A stretch of DNA of 64,000 bases, taken from Bolinopsis microptera (lineage: Eukaryota > Ctenophora > Tentaculata > Lobata > Bolinopsidae). Where the stretch lies: assembly GCF_026151205.1 (NCBI RefSeq), contig NC_087074.1:744001-808000 (forward strand), written 5' to 3'. Each line of letters opens with the position of its first letter. Positions within the stretch are counted from its first letter, which is position 1. Positions 29,610-64,000 of the stretch are shown here, piece after piece. The notes under the pieces were generated by a model. That model was not told the origin of the DNA. It was given only the letters and a program-made list of their open reading frames with translations, and searched no databases. Position numbers and translations under genes: made by a program.

Positions 29610-29914
29610 ATTGTCTTTCTAGTTCTATAGCAGAATAATTAATCTTAATATGATCGTAATCCGTCATAAATTTGTTCCGCCCCAGGACCAGGCAAAATGC
29701 TCTGGGTAACAATTCTCCTGGGTAGCAATGTTCCTGGGTAACAATGCTCTTGGATAACAATGCTTTGTTACAGTATAAAATTTCGCTATGAAAGCAATTC
29801 CTTTCGTTATCTTAATCATTTTTTCATTAGATGAAATAAGGGCAATTATGTAATGGAAACTTGAGGAGAATTCATGAGGAAAGATCCTCAACCTCTGGCT
29901 GTGAATCAAAGGAA
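29610..29914. promoter_or_regulatory. Divergent intergenic interval, likely shared promoter
   Basis: 305 bp separate the two start codons (29609 minus, 29915 plus). It contains four copies of a 16-18 bp GGTAACAATGCTCCTG-like repeat at about 29703-29762. No clear TATA box was identified. A bidirectional promoter is an inference from geometry. Confidence 0.5.
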
Positions 29915-31452
29915 ATGAAAGAATTACTACTAATTAGGCATGGGGAGGCAGACCACAACGTCCTATTCGCTCAAAACAGGTGAGAGTTCTTTACAAAGCA
30001 ATAAAACGTCTCGAGATTATGCCAAAATATATAGTTATAGTTAAAGGACAATGTTGAGCGTGTTCCGCATTCTTTAAATCCACTGAATCAGGTCACAAGA
30101 AGCTCAGGAATTGAGGGACCCAAATTTGAACAGAAAAGGAATCCAACAAGCGAAAGATCTAAAACATCGGCTTTCTAATTTTCTCAGGTTTATCTGGCGC
30201 TAGCTTTAAATATTGATGTTTGCTGTCAAATGTGAAGCCAAAAACCACGGCGTGATACAAAAGTACAACTGCAAGTTTCAAAATGAAAACAATATCGTGA
30301 AACAATGCAATTTGCAGGCGGAGTTTTGACTTGGAACTTGTAATAATATCGCCCATGAGACGGACTCTGGAGACATACGACCTGGTGCTTTCCACCACTA
30401 GATGTCCAGTGATTATCTCTCCCCTTCTTAGAGGTAAAGCATGCAGATACGGTTAACAATCGTGTTTATTGATCCTACTGTTTAAAAACGATAGCTAGTA
30501 TTTAAACAACACAGTTTGATGTACTAATCGATGTTGAAACTGTTAACAGAGCAAGGCGATTTCCCGTGTGACTACGGCAGTAACAGTGCACCTAGTAACC
30601 ACCTAGTAACCACCTAGTAACCACCTAGTAACCACCTAGTAACCATGTAATCGATGTTGGAACTGTTAACAGAGCAAGGCGATTTCCCGTGTGACTACGG
30701 CAGTAACAGTGCACCTAGTAACCACCTAGTAACCACCTAGTAACCACCTAGTAACCACCTAGTAACCATGTAATCGATGTTGAAACTGTTAACAGAGCAA
30801 GGCGATTTCCCGTGTGACTACGGCAGTAACAGTGCACCTAGTAACCACCTAGTAACCACCTAGTAACCATGTAATAGATGTTGAAACTGTTAACAGAGCA
30901 AGGCGATTTCCCGTGTGACTACGGCAGTAACAGATCTGACCTAGAGACTGAGTTTCCCCACCACAACTTCTCAGATATTGAGGATGTCTGGTGGACCGAG
31001 GACGAGACTTATCCACAGGTGAAAACGCTAGTCTTTCCACTTTCAATATAATACCATTCAAATAGTCATTATTAAATAGAGTCATAAAAGCAAGCAAAGA
31101 GTTATCATCAATCGTCCAATCCCTTGTACTATTTGAAAAGTAATAATATTAAAGTTAAATTTTATGTACGACGGCCTTTCGAAAAGGTGCTCGAATTTAT
31201 CGTCACTGCTTCCTTTAAAAAATCAATATACAATATACATAATACACTGTACAGGTACAAGAAAGAGTAGAGGAATTTAAAAGATTCCTTAACGAGAGGC
31301 CAGAAAAGAACATAGCTGTGGTTTCTCACGGAGTATTTCTTAAAGCGCTGGTCCGTAGTACCGAACAATTCCGGACTTTCAGGAGCTTTAAAAACTGCGA
31401 ATGCTTGCGAGCGACTCTTGATCAGGAAGGACGTTTAAACATGATTATCTGA
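29915..31452 (+). CDS. Small histidine phosphatase (phosphoglycerate-mutase-like fold)
   Basis: Five exons: 29915-29979, 30092-30187, 30318-30433, 30897-31018, 31255-31452. Phases are consistent; 198 aa with TGA stop. Motifs of the histidine phosphatase superfamily: LLLIRHGEADHN at the N-terminus (catalytic His9), ISPMRRTLETY with the conserved arginine, PLLREQGDFPCDYGSNRSDL, and VVSHGVFLKAL with the second histidine (about residue 158). It should be a phosphohydrolase acting through a phosphohistidine; the substrate cannot be named. Length fits the short dPGM-like subgroup. The acceptor and first 37 bases of exon 4 are present four times in the preceding intron. Confidence 0.88.
30532..30933 (+). 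repeat. Tandem copies of acceptor plus start of phosphatase exon 4
   Basis: Four copies, with exon-like starts at 30550, 30673, 30796 and 30897 (spacings 123, 123, 101). Each has TGTTAACAG followed by 37 exonic bases (AGCAAGGCGATTTCCCGTGT onward). The first three then diverge into an 11-bp sub-repeat CCTAGTAACCA (5, 5 and 3 copies); the last continues into the true exon. Confidence 0.95.
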
Positions 31453-31517
31453 TATTAGAGGATACAACTGCTAAAGTTCGACTGACGAGCAATTTGTGCA
31501 CAGATCAAATGAATGGA

Positions 31518-31523
31518 AATAAA
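31518..31523 (+). promoter_or_regulatory. Polyadenylation signal AATAAA
   Basis: Canonical hexamer 65 bp downstream of the phosphatase stop codon. Confidence 0.5.
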
Positions 31524-33280
31524 GTTATTTATGTACAATGTAAAGTATTGTTATCAACTACCTGTTCATTTTACTAAGGATTAACATGAACACTGAGTTT
31601 TATAATTCTATCGTCAATGTTTATATTAAAAACGACTTTTAAACTGAAATGAAGAATTATGGTGGCGTCCATAAAAAAGGCTACGTCCTTTTGAGGCTCT
31701 GATCTGGAATTACAACTACATACATACAGAATATCAACCCGTGGAGTAAAGACATCTGCGGCGATACTTCTCCGGAAGATGATCCAAAAAAGGTTTAATA
31801 GACCGTCATTATGTTATATATTTATAATAATATGCTCATATTATGAGCATCAAACAAATATGCGATCCTCGATCGAGGCTACTACTAGCTAATGACGCGC
31901 ACATTTCATGATTTTAATCTGTGGAAGGAAAGGAAATTGAATTATATGAATATAATTTTATTATATATTTGTAAAGATTCAAATTGGTCATTAGAACCAC
32001 CCGGGCACCGTCTCGGTTTACAATCAATCATAATATTAGATTTAGGAGGCAGTGAAGCTGAGAGTAGCTGGCTGCGTCGAATGGGTCTTGCCGCCCCATG
32101 TAATGGTAACATTACTCACTCAGTTACATCGCTTCTTCAATAAATTTATTTAAATGTGATTGTGAAAATAAGTTACAAACTAATACTAATAGTAATAACC
32201 AATCAGCCAAATAAGTGATTGTCTGGCTGGATTGTAACCATATTAGCAACAAGAGAAACACTATTGTCAGACGTGAGGATAGTTAGGACTCCTCGGTCCT
32301 CAAACTACATTAAATATATTCCTTCTGTAAATATAACGTCCTCAATAAATGTAATAGATTTGTAGTGACGTAGTGTTGTAATTAGTTTAAAACTGCTCTA
32401 GTTTCGGTCGAAAAATTGTTTGATTAAATCCAACTTATACAAAAAAACAATCGCTAAAGTTGGTCTGATCTATAAGTTGGTCTGATTTATAAATCTTTAT
32501 GTTATTCGAATATACGCATAACAATAATTATAAACAAGTGTGTAGGGCCGCCACATCTCCTCCGACCAACCATATTTAATCAAAGCCTTCGATCACGGCT
32601 CGTATACTCTATGAGTATGGGCAACTAATTTAATTTCGGGGGAAAACCGCTGTAGACCCCAGCTAAAGGGCACGTAACGCGTTATCAAATATGTGATGCG
32701 TTGCGTGCCGTGAAGCTCTAAGCAATGGTTTTCGTTAACAATTATTCGATTTAAAATATTCTATTAAATTTTCCGATTATATACTTTCCGCCATTGTTCT
32801 CTGTTGCTAACGAACCATGCTCGACGAATCGATTATCATTGACTAAATTTAATGTTAGATTGTGATTAAGATCCTTTTATTATAATATCTTAAAAGAATT
32901 GGAATAAGACAGGTTACCAGAAATAACACAGGTTTGTGATAAACGAACAATATAAAAACAATAAAATTTAATCACAACAGATTATGGTAGGGCGAATAAA
33001 TTAGAATATCGTGATCGACAGACAGTAATCAAAGTTCAAGGGTGTTAATATGACTTGCGCGTCTGTAATTGTGGGGGATTCTGGGAGTGGTTCAACAAAT
33101 GAAATATAAATTCCTGATGGCACTGCTCCAGGACAATCGCGATCAACTTCAGGGGGTAATTTCAGTATTCCTCCAGACCCAGACCACTGGTTTACCGTAA
33201 AAATATTTAACCTAGCATCGTTCACAGCTACAAATCAGTTAAAAAACATGGCATTAGCCTAGCCCTAATAGGTGCAGATA
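31524..33280. other. Convergent intergenic region
   Basis: Separates the converging phosphatase (+) and metallopeptidase (-) genes. A TTTATT at 32876-32881 (AATAAA on the minus strand) could terminate the peptidase transcript. A minus-strand open frame at 33001-33240 (NQWSGSGGILKLPPEVDRDC) follows an AG acceptor, but its phase does not fit the peptidase exons and no family is recognised. Confidence 0.4.
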
Positions 33281-58274
<24,994 letters not shown>

Positions 58275-60785
58275 AATCTCGTCGTTTTATATTTCAAATA
58301 GTATAACTAGTATAAGACGGAAACAAAACACATATAAGATGATCAAGTGCACGTACGAATAGCTATATAACAGCTGTATAAGAATATCACTTTAACAGTT
58401 TGACGCGGCAAGTATATACAATATTCGACATTTTAATCACATATTCAACCGTTATGAGCTTCATCCTGCAACTGAATATAATAATATATATAGTATGAAA
58501 TATACTGCACTCTTTTACCTTTTACAACTTAAGTGGACATAATTAAAATAGGAAAGCTATGGTCTTATGGCAGGACCATGTTAATTATAATTGTTATTGA
58601 ATTATTGAGGAGGCCCATTCTCTACTATATTTAACAATTATATGTGGTTACGGGCGTTGTTTCTCAGTGACATGTATAAATAGTTATATAATAAAAATAT
58701 GTGCTTTTTAAAATAGAATACTGGTGAATTTTATCGCGTTTATCTTGAGACGCCTGGCACTTGAGCTCATGTCGGTAGAATGTATTCTGAACTATCTCTA
58801 TCTACCGAGGAAACTGCCTGGTAAAACGACGAGCACAATAAATTGACGGATTTTCAGTTCGCGCGATAGAAAATCACTCATGCGAACAGCAATTTGTGAT
58901 GAAACAAGAAGTGATATAAGCGACTTGAAACTTAGTGCACAAATTTCATACGTATTGACATATTGTGACGAAAAGTTGTAGCAACTGAGTCAGACAAGGG
59001 TGAATGAAGCCTATATAAAACGTCCTCAATAGGTCCTGCACTGAAAATTGTCTTCTTCTAAACAATTTGTCCCGAATGGACAAAAAATCGGTAAATTTAG
59101 AAATTTGTGAATCAAAATTCAAACAGTAAAAAACTTGATACTGATACCGGCTGGACTAAAAAACCCAGAACTTTCTCATAACGGAAAGTGGAATTAACAT
59201 GTCTAAAAACGTAAATGTGAAATGTTAGCAGTGAAAAATAGCCATTTTGGTCTGCTTCACCTGGCCTTTCTATAATTAAGCATCAAATATGCGAAAAGTC
59301 ATTATTTCTGTCTACTTTCAACAATTATTGATAATTCGACTTGTTTCACAAGTTTTAGCAATGCGAAAATTTCTAAACTTGCTTATCTCTAATAAGGAAA
59401 TTTACATCTGAGACAAAATTTTTGAATCTAAAATTGAAAGGTTGGACAACGGTAAAATGGCGACCGGGAAAATGTGGTGGGTTTTGAGCAATTTCGCCAT
59501 ATTTTTCCCGAACCATATTTTAACCGGTCGTTAATAAACCCGTCGTAATAATCCCGAGTAAGGTAGTCAAAATTGGTATTTCAATACGTCAAATTCCAGA
59601 TACATTAGATACAGGTCTGATATGGTCATTAATGTGTGAGAAGGTGTGCGGGTGAAGTGTGATATGATGTTGAAAGTATAGGAAGGTAGGAAGGACAGTA
59701 TAGGAAGGACAGTAAAAAACTTGATACTGATACCGGCTGGACTAAAAATACCCAGAACTTTCTCATAACGGAAAGTGGAAACATGTGTAAAAACGAAAAT
59801 GTGAAACCTAAACAGTGAAAAATTTCCATAGCCTTTCTAATTGAGCATCAAATATGCGAAAATAGCAGCAAACCGATACCTTTCCGAATTGCACGACTAG
59901 AGGACAGTTATTTAAAGCCAAACGTGTTGCTTACGTGATCACAACCTCTGAAGTCAACTATTTCACAGATCTGTGAGTATTTTTAGTACCGAACAAAGTC
60001 AATCTCTAACTGAACGAATGACTGCAGCTGCTCAACATGATTTCTTATTTAGAAATTCATTGATTACGTCGAACACCTGATAACTGAAACCTCAAAATGA
60101 CGAGGGATTATAACCTGATAAAACACCACGTGACGTCGTAAATCGCTGCATAATCACACTCCCACTCAATCTCTCACTATACGACTGACTCCTTAATCAG
60201 GTTATAAGCCACAACGTGTGTTAGGAGCAGAAGCACGTGCTCGGGAACTTGAATTAACCAAGGCTATTTGGTGCGCTTTTTGTGGAGTTGGCATAGAGAC
60301 ATGGAACTTAAGAAATTATATATGAGGTCCAGCAAAATAAAGAAGATTCGAAATTGCATCAGAAAACCAGCTATGATCGAATGAAACCAATTTGAGATCA
60401 ATGGGGCACGGACTTAGAGTCCTGGTCTAATCAGAATCACTCATGAAGACGATCCTAATGCAATCTAAAGTTGTCCTTTTGGTGTCAGACTGTTGTTGCT
60501 CTCAAATGAAACAATTTAACAAACTTTGGTCCCGGTCCAATGAAATGTTTCTAGAATTTGTCATTTTCTAGAATTTTTTCAGTCTGCAAAACAAAAAGGC
60601 TTTAATTTAAAAGACGTCTTTGAACATTTCCGATTCATATTAGGACTCAATTCAACTCAACAAGACAATTATGTGGAGCCTAATAAATTTTCCATGAATT
60701 TAGCATTTCGCTCGGCATTTTTAGGCTTAGAATTAAATAGTCTTCCTAAACGTGAGATGACAACTTTGACGGAGCATTTCTGACC
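58275..60785. other. Upstream region of metallopeptidase gene, no recognised gene
   Basis: AT-rich. A direct repeat of about 115 bp (AAAACTTGATACTGATACCG ... TCTCATAACGGAAAGTGG) occurs at about 59129-59245 and 59712-59830. CACCACGTGACGTC (E-box plus CRE-like) lies near 60125. No exon recognised. Confidence 0.5.
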
Positions 60786-60792
60786 ATGGCTG

Positions 60793-61296
60793 AAACACAG
60801 TGCAAGAAACACAGTGCAAGAAACACAGTGCAAGAAACACAGTGCAAGAAACACAGTGCAAGAAACACAGTGCAAGAAACACAGTGCAAGAAACACAGTG
60901 CAAGAAACACAGTGCAAGAAACACAGTGCAAGAAACACAGTGCAAGAAACACAGTGCAAGAAACACAGTGCAAGAAACACAGTGCAAGAAACACAGTGCA
61001 AGAAACACAGTGCAAGAAACACAGTGCAAGAAACACAGTGCAAGAAACACAGTGCAAGAAACACAGTGCAAGAAACACAGTGCAAGAAACACAGTGCAAG
61101 AAACACAGTGCAAGAAACACAGTGCAAGAAACACAGTGCAAGAAACACAGTGCAAGAAACACAGTGCAAGAAACACAGTGCAAGAAACACAGTGCAAGAA
61201 ACACAGTGCAAGAAACACAGTACAAGAAACACAGTGCAAGAAACACAGTGCAAGAAACACAGTGCAAGAAACACAGTGCAAGAAACATGTTTGCCA
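60793..61296. repeat. 14-bp ACACAGTGCAAGAA array (about 36 copies)
   Basis: Almost invariant; one copy has ACAGTACAAG. No stop in any of six frames, hence long spurious open frames on both strands. It ends in diverged AAACATGTTTGCCAG units. Confidence 0.97.
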
Positions 61297-61299
61297 GAA

Positions 61300-64000
61300 A
61301 CATGTTTTCCAGAAAAATGCTAACCATTTGACGCATGTTGTCTACTTTTGTGATAGAGTCATATTACAAACTCAACACATACTTATACTGTCCTGTGTAT
61401 TGTGTATTGTGTATCTAATAGCAAACATAAGGTTCCACGGCCTGAAGTTATAGTGTAGATGAATCCAACTGGGCCATATTAAACAAATTTGGGTCTTTAC
61501 CAACTTGGGGTTCTTTTAAATGGATTTAATTACAGTTTTGATTCGATTTAGAATTTGGTTGTTTGGTTAGACTTTCTGGCTCACGCCTTATATTAACAGA
61601 TTTTATCTGTAATATGAATATATTAGAACGAATACTAGGTATATATGTGTAACTCAATACCTCTGCAGTTAACAGGAGAAGATGATACTTCTGTTATCTG
61701 AATTAGGGAGAGTACTTACTATCTATCGAGTTTAAATCAGAGCAGCATTGTTTCTGGAACAATAGATATGGAATAAGGGAACGAACCAGAACATTTTTCA
61801 CTGAGTCTGAACAGATATACAATTTTCGTTCACCGAACTGAAATTCTTGGAATTCCTAAAATTGAATGTTTGCGATCTCCTTAATAATTTAAAATGTGTA
61901 ATATCTGGATAGGAATATGTATATTGTGTAGTATAGTGCTACACAATATACATATTTATGGCTTAAAACAATATTTTTTTAGCAGATTAAGTGAACCCTT
62001 GTTGCCGGGACCAAAGTGGAAATTTTGGTATTATTCATAAAAACATTGAGCCAACAAGGTGTGAACACTAATTTGGGTAGAAAGTTTGAAAGTAGTAGTA
62101 GTAGTAGTTGGAAAGCTGGAATGCATCTCTGGGATTTGTGTGTTACTTTATACTGCAAGCTGTACTTTATTCCCAGACGTGATATTAGGGACGACCGAAG
62201 ATTGATCTGTTGTTAATGGGCACATGTTTTATGCCCCCCCCCTCCCCCCCCCCCCCTCCCCCGGCTTGTGTAATGTCATTGCCCCAGCTATAATGGCCGT
62301 GTCCTCAATAAAGAGATTTCCGACGGCAAAAATTGCGTTCTTATGTATATTTAAAAAAACACCATCTTAGAGACCAAGATCAAAGGAAAAACATTATATG
62401 TGCATCTATGTAATATATGAAGTAATATGTCAACCTGTCCTATGAATGGTAAAAAATGGCTATGAGATTGCTGTTAATGGAACTTTAAGAAGTAGATCTT
62501 AACAATACAGTTGCCATTCTGAAGTTGCCATTCTGAAGTTGCCATTCTGATGTTGCTTCGGTTACGACACCCATCCCTGACCACCATAGCATGTTAATTA
62601 TTAATATTATAAATATCGTTATTGGGTCTTGAAGATTCTTATCTCAGGAATTCTATTCATACCTAACATCTGGTTATGGTATAATGATCATTCAATATAA
62701 ATGCCCGCAATCAATATACATGATAGGTTAATAATATGGAAATAAGCGGATTCTGTCGCCCCTCTATTTGCAGTGGTTTGACGTACACCTAACTAGAGCT
62801 ATTGAGTTCATAAAGACAAGGTTAAAAAACTTAGCGACTTAATGATTTATCCCCGTTCAAAGACAATAATGAAATAGATAATTGCAATTAGTGCCAATTA
62901 ATCACTGGAGTTGTAAATAATGATATAGTTACTATGGAATATTCTTACCTGAACGAATGTTAAACATTTATTGCATGGAAAAGTAAAATGTTTTGTATCA
63001 TTATGCTGTTTTGAGTCAATTAAATAATGCTTATTATTTAAGATTATTAATTTTCCAATCTGTACGTGCTGAGGAAAAAGTGAAACTGTTAGTATTTGGT
63101 ACCATTGTCATGCATACAGTATTGGTTTAGATGTATCTTATTTATCATCAGGGACAGAAACTATTTTAAGAATTTACCTTTTAAGCTTGAGAACGGCTTC
63201 CGTTTTAACGCCACACTGGTTATGGTACTAGAGGTACCATAACCAGGTAAGTTCATAATAGTGGCCGTCAATTAGAGGCGGCTCAGCTTTCTTGCAAAAC
63301 GAAACACAAAAGTTGAGATTTGATTATCAAGTAGATATTGTTGAATGAGCAATGTGTCTGAGTACCCTATGACCGCGGTCACGCTGTCGAGCAAGCAAGA
63401 TTGCAACAGTTTAAACTATCCGCTACGTTGCATTCTTGCCAAAGTTATGTAGCTGTAACACATTGCGATTCTCTTGTAGTGTTGCTCATGGTTTGACTGG
63501 GAGGATTGGATTGGGGCAGCAGCCGAACCCGGAATGCAAGATTTGGCCCAAAATATGCGATTTGTCAAACTTTTAGTTGCTCTGTGGGAACCTTAAAGTC
63601 AAAATTGTTGCAGGAGAAAAAATACGGAATAGTTTAAGAGTACCTTGACAGTTTTGATATTTTCTACGTTCATCCCGGGTTGTGACAGGTCGAAACGTTT
63701 AGATTCTTTCTTCAGATTTGGGATTTGTAGAAAAAACATGTAATATAAACTTTAATGTTTATATTACATGTTAGTAGATAATTATAATCAAAATGTTTCG
63801 TATAATGTTTTGAAGTTCACAAAGGGCTTACTTATCATTCAACGAATTTCGATCTAATCCAAACTAACCAATTTGTTAAAGAGGTCACAACAGTCACGAT
63901 GGGCGATCTACGATTCTCGAAATTCGAGAATCAAGCCGAATCACATTTCGTATCATAATTTCACAATAATGGACATCAAGAACAATGACAGAATAAAGAA
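61300..64000. other. Terminal intergenic region with three strong hairpins
   Basis: No gene recognised. Perfect stem-loops: 61915-61955 (17-bp arms, 7-nt loop), 63216-63246 (13-bp arms around CTGGTTATGGTAC, 5-nt loop) and 63735-63772 (16-bp arms, 6-nt loop TTTAAT). A C-rich run lies at 62236-62262, and GTTGCCATTCTGAA is repeated three times at 62510-62552. Confidence 0.6.

Noticed and set aside
33001-33240. Alternative last exon of the metallopeptidase
   Set aside because: Needs a phase-1 donor, but exon 17 ends in phase 0 and exon 18 ends in a stop; no M13 motif.
60669-61453. Frames up to 217 codons with NTVQETQCKKHSAR repeats
   Set aside because: 14-bp repeat without stop codons in any frame.

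Overview
This window is a piece of an AT-rich animal genome. Multi-exon genes with GT-AG introns encode typical metazoan proteins: a Spinster-type MFS transporter, an AADAT-type aminotransferase, a taxilin, an SLC22-type transporter, an M13 (neprilysin/ECE-type) metallopeptidase and a BTB-BACK protein. Polyadenylation signals, minisatellites and DNA-transposon remnants fit the same picture. A marine or early-branching invertebrate is plausible, but the species cannot be read from the sequence. Exons were placed by translating between splice sites, requiring matching phases and matching to remembered family motifs; no alignment was run.

Layout. 1-1909: last two exons of a Spinster-like gene (+), after an intron filled with a 20-bp minisatellite. 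2785-13053: AADAT-like aminotransferase (+, 8 exons), whose intron 5 is almost wholly a 47-bp array of about 123 copies. 13.6-15.5 kb: cluster of non-autonomous repeats with telomere-like blocks and hairpins. 17.8 kb: retroelement fragment. 18.5-25.3 kb: taxilin (+), with a 46-bp array filling one intron. 25.3-27.6 kb: intergenic, with PIF/Harbinger-like MITEs. 27632-29609: SLC22-like transporter (-), divergent from a small histidine phosphatase (+, 29915-31452). 33281-58274: M13 metallopeptidase (-, 18 exons, about 773 aa). Its 14.4-kb intron 7 holds a complete BTB-BACK gene on the opposite strand (39226-42883), a 6.83-kb inverted-repeat element with an exact 8-bp target duplication (43979-50807) and several arrays. 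Intron 4 holds an hAT remnant with its own 8-bp target duplication and a nested MITE. 58.3-64 kb: intergenic, with a 14-bp array and hairpins.

Most striking observation. Tandem duplications repeatedly straddle exon-intron boundaries. Eight boundaries in five genes carry arrays whose unit includes the exon edge plus its splice site, in 2 to about 123 copies. Units of 44-47 bp recur in five of these arrays, in three genes. In two genes the array makes up nearly the whole intron, so these introns appear to have grown by amplifying their own splice site. Each unit is a potential decoy donor or acceptor.

The genes are not an operon. The only obvious regulatory couplings are the 305-bp divergent interval between the SLC22-like and phosphatase genes, the nested BTB gene, and an eight-copy TCACGTGA array just upstream of the BTB gene. 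Two otherwise intact genes (AADAT-like exon 1, BTB exon 7) show single-base frame breaks that could be assembly errors or real lesions.
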